From Paraburkholderia sp. FT54 (lineage in GTDB: Bacteria > Pseudomonadota > Gammaproteobacteria > Burkholderiales > Burkholderiaceae), in assembly GCF_031585635.1 (NCBI RefSeq), contig NZ_CP134198.1:450024-514023 (forward strand): 64,000 nucleotides of DNA. The letters are read 5' to 3'. The notes under the pieces are model-generated. The model did no database searches. It was not told where the DNA came from and saw only the letters and a list, made by a program, of their open reading frames with translations. The stretch's first letter is position 1, and each line of letters starts with the position of its first letter. The position numbers and the translations under genes are program-made. Positions 34,463 to 43,344 of the stretch are shown one piece after another.

Positions 34463-35681
34463 GGAACGCTCCGGAAAGGAGGACGCAGGCCTACGCCCGC
34501 GTGGCGGAAGCAGCCGTCAACGGGTCACCGATGGCTGGATGCTGGATTGGTGGGAGCGCAGCGTCGCGTGGAGCCGGCTTGCAGGCGATCTCCAAAGTGG
34601 CGTACGCAACGGACGTTCCCGAGGTGCCATCGGTATCGTGGTAGGTGAATGCAGACGCCGACAACCGCGAAAGCATCGGCCGTAACATTTCATGCAAATC
34701 TACGGCTTTGAGGGGGAGCTCCCGCGATGGTTTCAAGGGGCGGGTGAGGGGCGACCCAGGCGGGCCATCATTCCATCATTCGGCCCGGTGATCCTGACAG
34801 CGCCTTGAGCGAACGTTCCCCAAGGGGGTAACGGACGCATGCGCACGCGGGGGTCACTGTCGCCGAACAATGGTCGGTATGCGCACGCCGAACACCGGCG
34901 GGAACACCGGTACACCGCTCACCCGCATGCTGCAGAATGATCCGCGCGCGAAGGTGTCAACGAAACGCGAGATGTATTCAGAGGACGTGTCGCGTGTCCA
35001 GTCATTACGCCTTGTCATGACGGGCGAGCATGCACAATGTGTAAATTTTCAGTTCTCCGTCTCCATTGGCTCTCGGGACTCGGGCATCGCCCGGTCGCGC
35101 CCCGGCTCCCTTTATCAAACCAGATTAGACCCGGCCGAACGGTTCTGCGTGCCGGAGTCAAGCACGGCACCATACGCCATCAATCAGCCCGGCCCTTCAT
35201 TCCGATAGCACCGGCCTCGAACGGTGCGACACCTCCGATGTTTTCGTCCACACGCATATTGACGCCGCGTTGAGCACGCTTGCAAACACACGGCATACCT
35301 CCCGATCAGTTCAGGCTTCGTCATTGGCATGCTTCGATTACTGCTCGGCGCAGTGACAGGCTGTACCACCCACCGAAGGCTCTGTTCAGCCTGAAGTCCG
35401 CGGAAGCCACCTCATGGAGCCGCGAACACCGCTGCAACGCGAACTCACCGGCCGACACGACTGTCTAGGCGCGGGACGTCGCCGCGCTGACCAATATCCG
35501 CACAAGGGGATGTTTGAAGGCCGCCGCAGTGACAGACAGCCATACGGTATGGCGTTTTGATCTGCGCCCCGAGATGGCACCTTCCGAACTTATGCTGGAC
35601 GAACGCCTGTGCCGGCAGGCTACCGGCGTCGAATTCGACGGCTACATGCGGAAAGGGCGGCCATCCAGCCAGCTGGTCGCG
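34463..35681. other. 1.2-kb stretch without convincing genes
   Basis: Both strands were read. The short open frames have no recognisable motifs, plausible starts or ribosome binding sites. The composition is mixed, including a lower-GC patch around 35030-35060. It probably consists of decayed accessory DNA upstream of the phasin gene and downstream of the 35682-36830 kinase. Confidence 0.45.
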
Positions 35682-36830
35682 TTAGTGACGTCGCTCACGC
35701 GGTGACGGTCCCTCCTGCTGCCGGGGAAGGCGTACCGTGAACACGGTTTCGGGCCCCGCCGAGTGGGCGTCAACGGTGCCGCCGTGCGCGGCGGCGATCG
35801 CCCGCGAAATGAACAGGCCGAGCCCCAGACTGCCGTCGTGCCGCTGTGGCGCATCGGGGCCGCGCTCGAGCGGGTCAAATATCCTCTGCAGCGTCGCTGG
35901 CTCGACCGTAGGCCCTGCATTTCTTACCTCGAACTGGACGTCCGTCTCGTCGCCTGTCAGCACCACCCGCACCGGCGTGTCGGACGCGCCATACTTGATC
36001 GCGTTCAGGACAAGGTTGCCGAGCAGCTGCTGCAGGCGCGGGCCGTCCCAGATACCCTGAAAGCCGCCGCCGGATGCCTCCAAAACGATCCGGCGGTCCG
36101 GATGCACGGCGCGCAACTGGTCTAGCTCGTCGGCGAAAATTTCTGCGAGGTCGATACGGGCCGGCGTTATGTCTATTCCCACGCCCAGTCGGGTCCGGCT
36201 GAAATCACACAGATCGTCAAGCAGTGCCTGCATGCGGGCACCGGTGCGGATCAAACGGCCTGCCGCATCCGACACGCTGTCACCCGCATTTAGCCTCGCC
36301 AGGTACAAAGCCGTCGCCTGAATGGTTTGCAGCGGGCTGCGCATGTCGTGGCCCAGCATCCCCAGGAACAGGTTGCGGGCCTGCTCGACCTGCTCACTGA
36401 AAGAACCGACCGATTCGGCAAGTGCCTGGTCCATCACTTCATTGAAACGGATGATGTCATGCGGATGGGGCACTTCGGGCCGGCAGTCATCCATCCACAA
36501 CCCGAGCACGCTGGCGCGCAGCGCACGGTATTCGGCGACGAGCTGGTTGATGTTGAACCCTCCTTGAGCACGCAGAATTGCGTGCGTCTGCGCAGCAGTC
36601 TGCGGGGCATCAGTCGGTCTGGATGCCGGTCCCATGGAAGTATGCAGTTGTGCTTCGCGCGTCTGCAACGTCAACAGATCGGCGGCGACCGCTTCCAGTA
36701 GCGGTTGTGCATGGTCGCGCAAAGCCAGCGAATTCATCTTTCTCGCCGCTGGCAGCAGCGTGGCAGCAAACGCCTCCCATCTGGCCAAAATGGCATCCAT
36801 GTCGCGCAGGATAAAATCCGCCAGTCGCAT
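35682..36830 (-). CDS. Soluble sensor histidine kinase with RsbRD-like N-terminus
   Basis: 382-residue cytoplasmic kinase without membrane helices. The N-terminal helical part (MRLADFILRDMDAILARWE to about 150) resembles RsbRD/globin-sensor-like modules seen in stress regulators. Then HisKA with GMLGHDMRSPLQTI (His about 158) and HATPase (NLVLNAIKYG, DGSLGLGLFISRAIAAAHGG). The start at 36830 follows AAGGGAC. It has no receiver domain and no adjacent regulator gene. The kinase part resembles those that lie near DNA-damage or osmotic stress genes in Burkholderia, but the input is unknown. Confidence 0.88.
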   Translation of the reverse strand: MRLADFILRDMDAILARWEAFAATLLPAARKMNSLALRDHAQPLLEAVAADLLTLQTREAQLHTSMGPASRPTDAPQTAAQTHAILRAQGGFNINQLVAEYRALRASVLGLWMDDCRPEVPHPHDIIRFNEVMDQALAESVGSFSEQVEQARNLFLGMLGHDMRSPLQTIQATALYLARLNAGDSVSDAAGRLIRTGARMQALLDDLCDFSRTRLGVGIDITPARIDLAEIFADELDQLRAVHPDRRIVLEASGGGFQGIWDGPRLQQLLGNLVLNAIKYGASDTPVRVVLTGDETDVQFEVRNAGPTVEPATLQRIFDPLERGPDAPQRHDGSLGLGLFISRAIAAAHGGTVDAHSAGPETVFTVRLPRQQEGPSPRERRH

Positions 36831-37079
36831 GCCAGTCCCTTATATAAAAGCGGAAAGCCGCCAGTTCAGCTTATGTCACCATGCATTTTACTCGCCACTG
36901 GGGCACGACGCCACGCCTTACGCCAGCGGTGACTCGCAACTCCGGAAGAAGTGGAACGCGATCGCCTCTTCGACACGGCCCATCCTCGATATCAGGTTAG
37001 GCCTAGCACAACTGTCGTATGCCGATTATCGCGCGCGTAAATCTGCCGACGAACTAATCGGTAAGATTGGTCGGTCGAA

Positions 37080-37860
37080 CCCTGCTACAAGGCGAGCGTC
37101 ATGCGCACACGCACGGCGCATACGGCGGCTCCATCGATCGACCAGCCAGTCGACATTATCAACGCCACGAGTCATGAGCTGATCGCGCAGAGTGGTGAAC
37201 TTCCGGCGCTCCCGACGCTGGGACCGAATCACAAGCAGGTCAATGTGACACCCAGACGCGGCTGTTCCGGCGTGTTGCCGAGCGGGCTCACCGTCGAGCA
37301 GAGGCGTGCTCTTGATCGCCCTCCTTGCCCGCGATCTGGCGAGCCGCCAGACCGGCTACAACCGGATAAAGCGCCACGCGAAACGCCCGTCGCGCCAGCA
37401 TCTCGATCTGCTGATCGACCGGATCACCTGTCTCGATGAACCGGCGACTTTCTAAATGCCATCGCTGGCATTCCTGCGTCGAAACTGCGGTCGCTGGCGA
37501 CCCGGGCCGTCAGCCTGGACGCGGAAAATGTGACAAAGGACACCATCCCTGAGAAGCGCTACACGCTGATTGTGGCATTGCTGAACCGGCACGCGGTGCG
37601 CGCCCGCCACGATCTGGCGGACACGTTCGTGCGCCGCATGGCAGCTAGTCACAATCGGGCGAACGAAGAACTGGAGGTAGTCCAGCGCTCGCAGCGCACG
37701 CAGGCGGATGTCCTCGTTGTCCTGCCTGAGGGCGTGGTCGAAATCCTCGTCGACCAGTCCGACAAGACCACCATCGCGAATCGATCTGCAAATGGCTCGC
37801 GCCCAAGAGCACCTCAAACCGTTTCGCGAGAGTTGCGCCGCAGTGCGCGGAGTTAGCGGC
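37080..37860 (+). pseudogene. Tn3-family transposase remnant
   Basis: Pieces of a Tn3 TnpA N-terminal region are spread over two or three frames. IINATSHELIAQSGELPALPTL and GLTVEQRRALD lie in one frame (about 37150-37320). LLARDLASRQTGYNRIKRH lies in another. A longer stretch runs from IPASKLRSLATRAVSLDAEN to EKRYTLIVALLNRHAVRARHDLADTF and NRANEELEVVQRSQ (to about 37720). The order matches intact Tn3-type transposases, but frameshifts and stops break it and the catalytic C-terminal two thirds are absent. No terminal repeats or resolvase were found. Confidence 0.7.
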
Positions 37861-38037
37861 GGCAATTATCACGAATGAACGCGTCACAAGACAGAAGCGG
37901 CTTTCCTGCTGACCTGCACCAGCCAGGACAAATCCACAAATCGATCTGTTCCGCTGTGGTATCGCTCCTGCCTTCGACGCGTATGCATGTGTCAATTCGT
38001 GGGCCCGTCACTGCCCGCGGCAGACGCATCGGGGAGT

Positions 38038-38110
38038 TGGGCCGTACTGGATTCGAACCAGTGACCAACGGATTAAAAGTCCGCTGCTCTACCTGCTGAG
38101 CTAACGACCC
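38038..38110 (-). tRNA. tRNA-Lys(UUU)
   Basis: A full cloverleaf can be drawn: acceptor stem GGGTCGT/ACGGCCC (with one T-G pair), D stem GCTC/GAGC, anticodon stem GCGGA/TCCGT with loop CTTTTAA (anticodon TTT, lysine), 5-base variable loop, T stem ACTGG/CCAGT with loop TTCGAAT, discriminator A. That is 73 bases. The 3' CCA is not encoded (ACT follows), although most proteobacterial tRNA genes encode it. Its 3' end points toward the Tn3 remnant, and the small heat-shock protein genes lie upstream. Confidence 0.93.
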
Positions 38111-38155
38111 GAGCGACTCCCATTCATGTGCCTCGCGAGCGTCATGCCCCAGATG

Positions 38156-38719
38156 CTAGCCAATATCGATCGTGCGGCTCGCGGATCGCTGCTGTTCCTG
38201 TTTCGCCACGGTCAACGTAAGCACGCCCCTGTCAAACTTTGCGAGAGCGTGGTCGGGATCAGCATTTTCCGGCATCGGGATCGTGCGCGTGAAGGTTCCA
38301 TATGCGCGCTCAAGCCGATAGCAGCCATCCTCCTCGCTGTGCACATCCTGCCTTTTCTCGCCGTGCAATACCAACGCGCCGTCCTCGACGCTGACAGTCA
38401 CATCCTCCCGCTCCATGCCTGGCAGCTCGACGGTCACGCGCAGTACCTTCCCCTCGTCCACTACGTCGATGCGCGGCTGGAAACGCGATGAACTGAAGTC
38501 GCCAAACCATCGTTCGAGCGCGCCGCGCGCTGCGAACGGATCATGAAAGAAATCTTCCATCCCACGCCACGGATCACGGGAGAAAAGTCGCGGAATGTCA
38601 GGCCACGGAACGCGTGACGACTCGCTGCCAGGCCCGCTCTGCGCGCTGTCCGTGTCCTGCCTGCGTGCTGAACCGCGGAGAAATTTGAAAGGGTTCCACT
38701 TTTTCAGGTCGGGGTTCAT
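38156..38719 (-). CDS. Hsp20/alpha-crystallin small heat-shock protein (long N-terminus)
   Basis: 187-residue chaperone that holds unfolding proteins. The first 75 residues are a variable Trp/Phe-rich N-arm (WNPFKFLRG, LFSRDPWRGMEDFF). The alpha-crystallin domain follows (PRIDVVDEGKVLRVTVELPG, then GALVLHGEKRQ, GTFTRTIPMPENADPDHALAKFDRGVLTLTV). The C-terminal SRTIDIG carries the I-x-I-type anchor. GGAG precedes ATG 38719. It is the third of three small heat-shock genes read leftward, separated from the second by about 440 bp and so perhaps with its own promoter. Confidence 0.92.
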   Translation of the reverse strand: MNPDLKKWNPFKFLRGSARRQDTDSAQSGPGSESSRVPWPDIPRLFSRDPWRGMEDFFHDPFAARGALERWFGDFSSSRFQPRIDVVDEGKVLRVTVELPGMEREDVTVSVEDGALVLHGEKRQDVHSEEDGCYRLERAYGTFTRTIPMPENADPDHALAKFDRGVLTLTVAKQEQQRSASRTIDIG

Positions 38720-39157
38720 CGTATGCTCCTCGATGGTCTGACAGGAGAGCCGGATGTCCGTCATCGGGCTTTCACCGCAACGTTTCTGCTGCGTTCCCGG
38801 ACTGGCCCGGGCGGCCACCGTTTCCTGGCTTCGGCGCTCGCGCATACACCGTTTGCAGTCAGCGTGACGGCGTGCGGCGGGGCATTGCACCCGGCCTCAG
38901 CGGCCAGTCCCGCGCTGAGTGACCCGCGGCGGATGCCACTGGACCAGCAGCCGGGCATCGCGCCCGGTTCTGGTCAGCACGACAGATCAATCAGGGACGG
39001 GCAGGCCGCCTACGAACCGGGCATGTCCACAGGGCGCCATGTCCCGATCGTGTATTCGCGCTCCAGACGTTCTGCATCCGCGCGGCCACGAACCGGGCCG
39101 TGGCGACCTGCGGCCGCCACCGGTTTTCCTCCTGTCGTCGTTGCGGCTCTGCCGGGC
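38720..39157. other. Gap between two small heat-shock genes, no gene seen
   Basis: Upstream DNA of the leftward Hsp20 gene at 38156-38719. No sigma-32 or ROSE-type thermosensor element could be confidently recognised, and no protein-like frame has support. Confidence 0.4.
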
Positions 39158-39565
39158 TCAGTTCGTTTGCACTTCGATCCGGCGCGGGCGTGCTTCGTCG
39201 CGACGCGGAATGGTCAGCTTCAGCACGCCGTCCTGGAGGTTTGCATCGATCTTCGATGTGTCGAAGTCCGGGCTCAGCGAGAACGCGCGCGCGAAATGCG
39301 GTTCACGGATCTCGGCGTGCTGCAGCCGCAGACCGGCGGGCGTCGGCACAACGGCTTCGGCCTCGATATAAAGATTGCCGTCGTGCACCTTCACGTCGAG
39401 TTTGTCCCTGGTGACGCCTGGCAGGTCCGCCCACAGCGTGATGCCCTGGCTGTCCTCGAACACGTCGACGGCCGGTGTGAGCGTCATCCGCCGTGCCGGC
39501 TGCTCACCCTCGCGTCGTGCTACCGGTTTCTGGTCGCGTTCCGCGACCTGGGTCCTGTCGTTCAT
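39158..39565 (-). CDS. Hsp20/alpha-crystallin small heat-shock protein
   Basis: 135-residue small heat-shock protein with a short Arg/Glu-rich N-arm. The alpha-crystallin domain runs from about residue 25: TPAVDVFEDSQGITLWADLPG, LDVKVHDGNLYIEAEA, HFARAFSLSPDFDTSKIDANLQDGVLKLTIP (shown in part). The C-terminal RRIEVQTN holds the I-x-V anchor. It lies 36 bp downstream of the Hsp20 gene at 39602-40054 in the same direction, so the two form an operon. The pairing of two different small heat-shock proteins suggests hetero-oligomers, as with IbpA/IbpB. Confidence 0.92.
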   Translation of the reverse strand: MNDRTQVAERDQKPVARREGEQPARRMTLTPAVDVFEDSQGITLWADLPGVTRDKLDVKVHDGNLYIEAEAVVPTPAGLRLQHAEIREPHFARAFSLSPDFDTSKIDANLQDGVLKLTIPRRDEARPRRIEVQTN

Positions 39566-39601
39566 GGCTTGCTCCTTGAATGACTGACATTACTGCACGG
39601 G

Positions 39602-40054
39602 TTACTGGACAGTGATGGCCCGCGGCTTCGATGCTTCGCGCTTGCCGACGGTAATCGACAGGCAGCCGTTGGTGTAATGCGCCTGCACCTTGTCGGGGTC
39701 CGCATTCTGTGGCAGTTCGATCACGCGCCGGAAACTGCCGGTGAAGCGCTCCTGCGCATAGGTGCGGGTGTCGCCGCGGGTTTGGTCATCGCTCCCGGCC
39801 TGGGCGGCCTTGCGCTCACCGCTGATGGTCAGCAGGCCCTTGTCGATCGACAGGTCGAGATCGGCCAGCTTGAGACCGGGCGCGAACGCGACGATTTCGA
39901 TCGAGTCGTCGGTCGTACCGATATTGACCTGCGGGAAGGCCCCGAAACGGCCCGAGCGGATGCTGGACGGAAAACCGCCGAACAGGCTGTCCATCTGCCG
40001 CTGCAGACGGTCAAACTCACTGAACAGGTCGGTTCCGGAAAAGAGATCACTCAT
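39602..40054 (-). CDS. Hsp20/alpha-crystallin small heat-shock protein
   Basis: 150-residue small heat-shock protein. The N-arm begins MSDLFSGTDLFSEFDRLQRQ. The alpha-crystallin domain (about 45-140) includes VNIGTTDDSIEIVAFAPG, GLLTISGERKA, ERFTGSFRRVIELPQNADPD and GCLSITVGKRE, ending in the anchor RAITVQ. AGGAG precedes ATG 40054. First gene of the leftward small heat-shock pair. The three Hsp20 genes are diverged from one another, so this is an assembled set rather than a recent duplication. Confidence 0.93.
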   Translation of the reverse strand: MSDLFSGTDLFSEFDRLQRQMDSLFGGFPSSIRSGRFGAFPQVNIGTTDDSIEIVAFAPGLKLADLDLSIDKGLLTISGERKAAQAGSDDQTRGDTRTYAQERFTGSFRRVIELPQNADPDKVQAHYTNGCLSITVGKREASKPRAITVQ

Positions 40055-40297
40055 CGTATCCTCCTTCGATGCAGCGAGGAGGCGAACGGGCCTACGCGCT
40101 CCAGTCCGCCTGCCAGGCCGCTGGCAAACAAATCGAAACACGCAGCGCACCGGATGGGACCGGCACGTCTGCCTGAGCGATATCCAAGATAGGACCTCTG
40201 GCGAAAATTTCAAGGGATGGTGATGGAATTCCGGTCTTGAAAATCGCCTGCCAGATCCTATTATCGCGGTGCATTGCGACGACAACAGGATGACACC

Positions 40298-40681
40298 ATG
40301 GAATTCGATTCGGACTGGCTCACGCTTGGCAGACACCGCGTCCGGCTGCGCTCGAGCCGAGGCTTTCCGACAGAGTTGATGCGTAGCGTGGCGGAGGTCG
40401 TACGGCTCGCGATCGACAATAACATGAGTGCCCGCGCGCGGCTGGTCGAGATCGTCTTCCAGCACGAACAGGCCTACGATATCGCGGTGGGCACGACGCT
40501 TACCGAAGACCGCGTTTGTGCGCCGCAACTGGAAGCGGCGATCGCGGTGGTGCTCGGCCTGCTGCCGCAACAGGTAAACATCACGGTCACAACCGTGAGC
40601 CAGGACGAAGTTGACCTGCATTTCGGGGTCTATGAACGCATGCTCGCCGAGAAGCTCGGCGTGGTGCCACCGATCCAGTGA
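40298..40681 (+). CDS. Hypothetical protein (127 aa)
   Basis: A well-formed soluble protein with alternating helix and strand character (FPTELMRSVAEVVRLAIDNN, then APQLEAAIAVVLGLLP and VNITVTTVSQDEVDLHFGVY). No signal peptide, metal site or known motif was recognised. It begins at ATG 40298 after AACAGGA, divergent from the small heat-shock operon and sharing a 240-bp upstream region with it. Its position suggests stress-linked expression; the function is unknown. Confidence 0.6.
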   Translation: MEFDSDWLTLGRHRVRLRSSRGFPTELMRSVAEVVRLAIDNNMSARARLVEIVFQHEQAYDIAVGTTLTEDRVCAPQLEAAIAVVLGLLPQQVNITVTTVSQDEVDLHFGVYERMLAEKLGVVPPIQ

Positions 40682-40856
40682 TCGTCGGGTGACCGCTTCA
40701 ATCCCGAGATAGGGCACAGCGACGGGCAACCCGAAGGCCTGCCGCGTGCCCGTTCGGAGCGACCCGGATCATCGACCGGGACGGGGACGGGAGAGCGAAC
40801 AGGGAGCCTCATGATGAAAGACCTGTCAGGCGCACGGGTCGCGCCAGCCGCACTGA

Positions 40857-41189
40857 TTGCCGGTTCATGCCTGCCATGGCGGTACCTTCCGGGCCCCCCT
40901 GAAAACGTTGCCCCTGCAGCAGGACATCTGGATCGGCGGCACGATACAGCAAGGCAACGGACAATACGCGCCGGGTGACTACACCACCCTGCTGCTGGAC
41001 CGCCCGGCGGCCTCGCCTTGCGACCAGAAGGTCGTGACCGACATCCTGCTCGGCAACGTCGGCGCCACGGACCCGAAACTCCTGCTACCTTATCTGGGAC
41101 AGCATGTCGCCGTCAGGGGACGCGTCATCGGTCCGGATTCCGGAATCCGCTTTACACCGACGCCGGACTTCGTGTTTCCGGCCTACTGA
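40857..41189 (+). CDS. Hypothetical secreted protein, probably frameshifted near its 5' end
   Basis: The solid part is QQDIWIGGTIQQGNGQYAPG through DYTTLLLDRPAASPCDQKVV to VAVRGRVIGPDSGIRF, about 85 residues resembling small OB-like secreted proteins. In this frame the only start is a TTG at 40857 without ribosome binding site. In another frame, ATG-ATG at 40811 follows GGGAGCC and encodes a signal-peptide-like start (ARVAPAALIAGSCL) that leaves the frame near 40890. A single indel joining them would restore a secreted protein of about 125 residues. Family not recognised. Confidence 0.5.
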   Translation: MPVHACHGGTFRAPLKTLPLQQDIWIGGTIQQGNGQYAPGDYTTLLLDRPAASPCDQKVVTDILLGNVGATDPKLLLPYLGQHVAVRGRVIGPDSGIRFTPTPDFVFPAY

Positions 41190-41256
41190 CGGCGGCAGCC
41201 GCGGGACGGCCAGACCGGTCACCGGAGGTGGGATGTGACGGGCGTTCCGCGCCGCG

Positions 41257-42321
41257 TCAGCCCGCGCCGACCTGACGCAAGGCCGGTGGCTTTGCTGCCT
41301 GGGCGAGTGCGCTATAGATATTCAGGTAGTGCTGCGCCATGGTCATCGAGGTAAAGCGGCGCAGGAAAGCCGCACGAATTTCTGTGCGGGAAAGCGCGTC
41401 GAGCCGCGTCACGGCGTCGACGGCTCCTGGCACATCATCGACAATGTAGCCCGTCACCCCGTGGGCAATCACCTCCGGCACTGAGCCCCGGTTGAACGCA
41501 ATCACGGGCGTGCCACAGGCCATTGCTTCGATCATCACCAGGCCGAACGGCTCGGACCAGTCGATGGGGAACAGTAGCGCCCGCGCGCCCGAGAGAAATC
41601 CGGCTTTCTGCGCGTCATTGATCTCGCCGATGAATTCGACATGCGGGCGAGACAGCAGCGGCTGGATCACGGTCGCAAAGTAGGCTTCATCGGCCCGGTC
41701 CACCTTCGCGGCAATCTTCAGGGGCAGACCGGTGCCCGCAGCGATCTCGATGGCGAGGTCGACGCGTTTTTCGGCACAGATCCGGCCGAGGAAAGCCAGA
41801 TATGCAGGTTGCGTTGGCACTTGCGGCGTCAGCAGATCCTCCGGCAGGCCGTGATAGATCGTGTCGAGCCAGTTCGCGTCGGGCAACGGCATCCGCTGCG
41901 AATTGGAAATCGACACGACGGGCGCCTGCGGGAACATGTCGAACACCGGTTGCAGTTCCGGCAGATCGAGCCGACCGTGCAGGGTGGTCAAGAACGGCAC
42001 GCCGAGGTGTGAAAACGTCGGAAACGGCAGACAGCTCAGATGGAAGTGCAGGACGTCAAACGTATGGGCCACACGCCGGACCTTCTCGAGCAACACCAGG
42101 TGCGGGGCGAACGGGTCGCCAATTCCCGGATCGAGCCGCAGCGAGTGCGGCCATGCCGGCTCGAGGCGCGCGCCTGTCTGCGAATCCCCGCTTGCGAACA
42201 GCGTCACATCGTGTCCGAGGCCGACGAGCGCCTCGGTGAGATAGGACACCACGCGCTCCGTACCACCATACAGCTTTGGCGGAACCGCTTCGTGCAACGG
42301 GGCGATCTGCGCGATACGCAT
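41257..42321 (-). CDS. Glycosyltransferase family 4
   Basis: 354-residue GT-B retaining glycosyltransferase. The N-terminal Rossmann domain starts MRIAQIAPLHEAVPPKLYGGTERVV (shown in part), with the donor domain LAFLGRICAEKRVDLAI, FIGEINDAQK and the diagnostic EPFGLVMIEAMACGTPVIA (about 275-293, with Glu-x7-Glu). No membrane segment. GGAGAA precedes the ATG. Typical of enzymes building trehalose-like or exopolysaccharide sugars. It is read leftward with csbD upstream of it after about 40 bp, so both may be co-transcribed in a stress or envelope context. Confidence 0.9.
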   Translation of the reverse strand: MRIAQIAPLHEAVPPKLYGGTERVVSYLTEALVGLGHDVTLFASGDSQTGARLEPAWPHSLRLDPGIGDPFAPHLVLLEKVRRVAHTFDVLHFHLSCLPFPTFSHLGVPFLTTLHGRLDLPELQPVFDMFPQAPVVSISNSQRMPLPDANWLDTIYHGLPEDLLTPQVPTQPAYLAFLGRICAEKRVDLAIEIAAGTGLPLKIAAKVDRADEAYFATVIQPLLSRPHVEFIGEINDAQKAGFLSGARALLFPIDWSEPFGLVMIEAMACGTPVIAFNRGSVPEVIAHGVTGYIVDDVPGAVDAVTRLDALSRTEIRAAFLRRFTSMTMAQHYLNIYSALAQAAKPPALRQVGAG

Positions 42322-42360
42322 CAGGCGTTCTCCATTCAGACGCTTCGCGCAGACCGGCTG

Positions 42361-42576
42361 CTAACTGAAGCGCGGCGCAACCACGCCCCAGACAGGTTTT
42401 CTGGTCGTGTCCCTGACTGCTTCCCTGACGTCGCCGGCCTTCTTGCGTGTTTCACCGGCCGCCTGCTGGACCTCTCCCCTGACTTCCTGATTGCGGTCGC
42501 CCGTAGCGCGGCCGATGGTCTCATTCACCTTGCCTTTGACCTTCTGCGCCACACCCTCTACCTGATCCCTGTTCAT
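42361..42576 (-). CDS. CsbD family stress protein
   Basis: 71-residue hydrophilic protein: MNRDQVEGVAQKVKGKVNET, followed by IGRATGDRNQEVRGEVQQAA. This is the CsbD signature of general-stress (sigma-B or RpoS-type) proteins of unknown biochemical role. The longer open frame upstream has no start signal. Its stop lies about 40 bp before the GT4 start on the same strand. Confidence 0.88.
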   Translation of the reverse strand: MNRDQVEGVAQKVKGKVNETIGRATGDRNQEVRGEVQQAAGETRKKAGDVREAVRDTTRKPVWGVVAPRFS

Positions 42577-42859
42577 GGCCGGCCTCCACTGCAGAACCGG
42601 TTCGTCGATGGATTCGGCCGTCCGTCGCCGGGCAGGCTCAGGGTTCGAGCAAACTGCGTTCCTGACTGTCCCGGTGCCGAAGCGCGCCCTGTCGGTGGCG
42701 CAATGAGCAAACAGCGATTGCCTTGTCGCTGCCATGAGGCGCCAGTATGGAATGATGGGAGCGCGGATACAGAGAAGATCGCTTTTGTCACGCCTAACGA
42801 ACACAACTGCAGCCGCCTTGCTTCAGTGCATTACGTGTCAGATACAGGGCGAGGTTGAT

Positions 42860-43249
42860 ATGAAGTACGCAATCACCGTTTGCGCCGTTCTGCTCCTCAC
42901 CGCGTCTGCCACGGACATGCCGTGGGCCCCGGGGACGGCGCAGCCGATCACTGCGAGCCCGGCCGATGTCGTCCAGGTGGCGTCCGGTTACTGGGCCTCC
43001 AAAGTCATCGGCTCGCCCGTCTACAACGAAAGCCGGGACGCGATCGGCACGATTAACGACCTGATTGTGAGTCCGAAGGATAACGTGACGTACGCGATCC
43101 TGTCGGTCGGCGGCTTTCCCGGCCTCGGTACCCATCTGATCGCGGTGCCCTTTGTCAGGCTGCAGGTCGCCGGCACAGAGATGCGTCTGCCAGGCGCGAC
43201 CCGGGATTCCCTGAAGGCGTTACCGGAATTCAGATACGCCTCGCCCTGA
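42860..43249 (+). CDS. PRC-barrel domain protein, exported
   Basis: 129-residue protein. The signal peptide is about residues 1-22 (LLLTASATDMPWA). The PRC-barrel follows: ASKVIGSPVYNESRDAIGTI, NDLIVSPKDNVTYAILSVGG, LIAVPFVRLQV. PRC-barrels bind RNA, photosynthetic complexes or unknown partners; exported single-domain versions are abundant in Burkholderia stress loci. The ATG at 42860 follows GCGAGG. It is divergent from csbD. Confidence 0.85.
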   Translation: MKYAITVCAVLLLTASATDMPWAPGTAQPITASPADVVQVASGYWASKVIGSPVYNESRDAIGTINDLIVSPKDNVTYAILSVGGFPGLGTHLIAVPFVRLQVAGTEMRLPGATRDSLKALPEFRYASP

Positions 43250-43344
43250 TCGCGCCCGTCGCGCTGCGCGACGTTGACCCGCATATGGCGGGACCTGAAG
43301 ACCGGATGCGAGCGCGATCCGGGCCGCGGCATACCGCGTGGCGC

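Noticed and set aside
38720..39157. ROSE-type RNA thermometer or sigma-32 promoter for the small heat-shock gene
   Set aside because: No convincing CTTGAA/CCCCAT pair or ROSE-like U(U/C)GCU element could be placed; needs computation.
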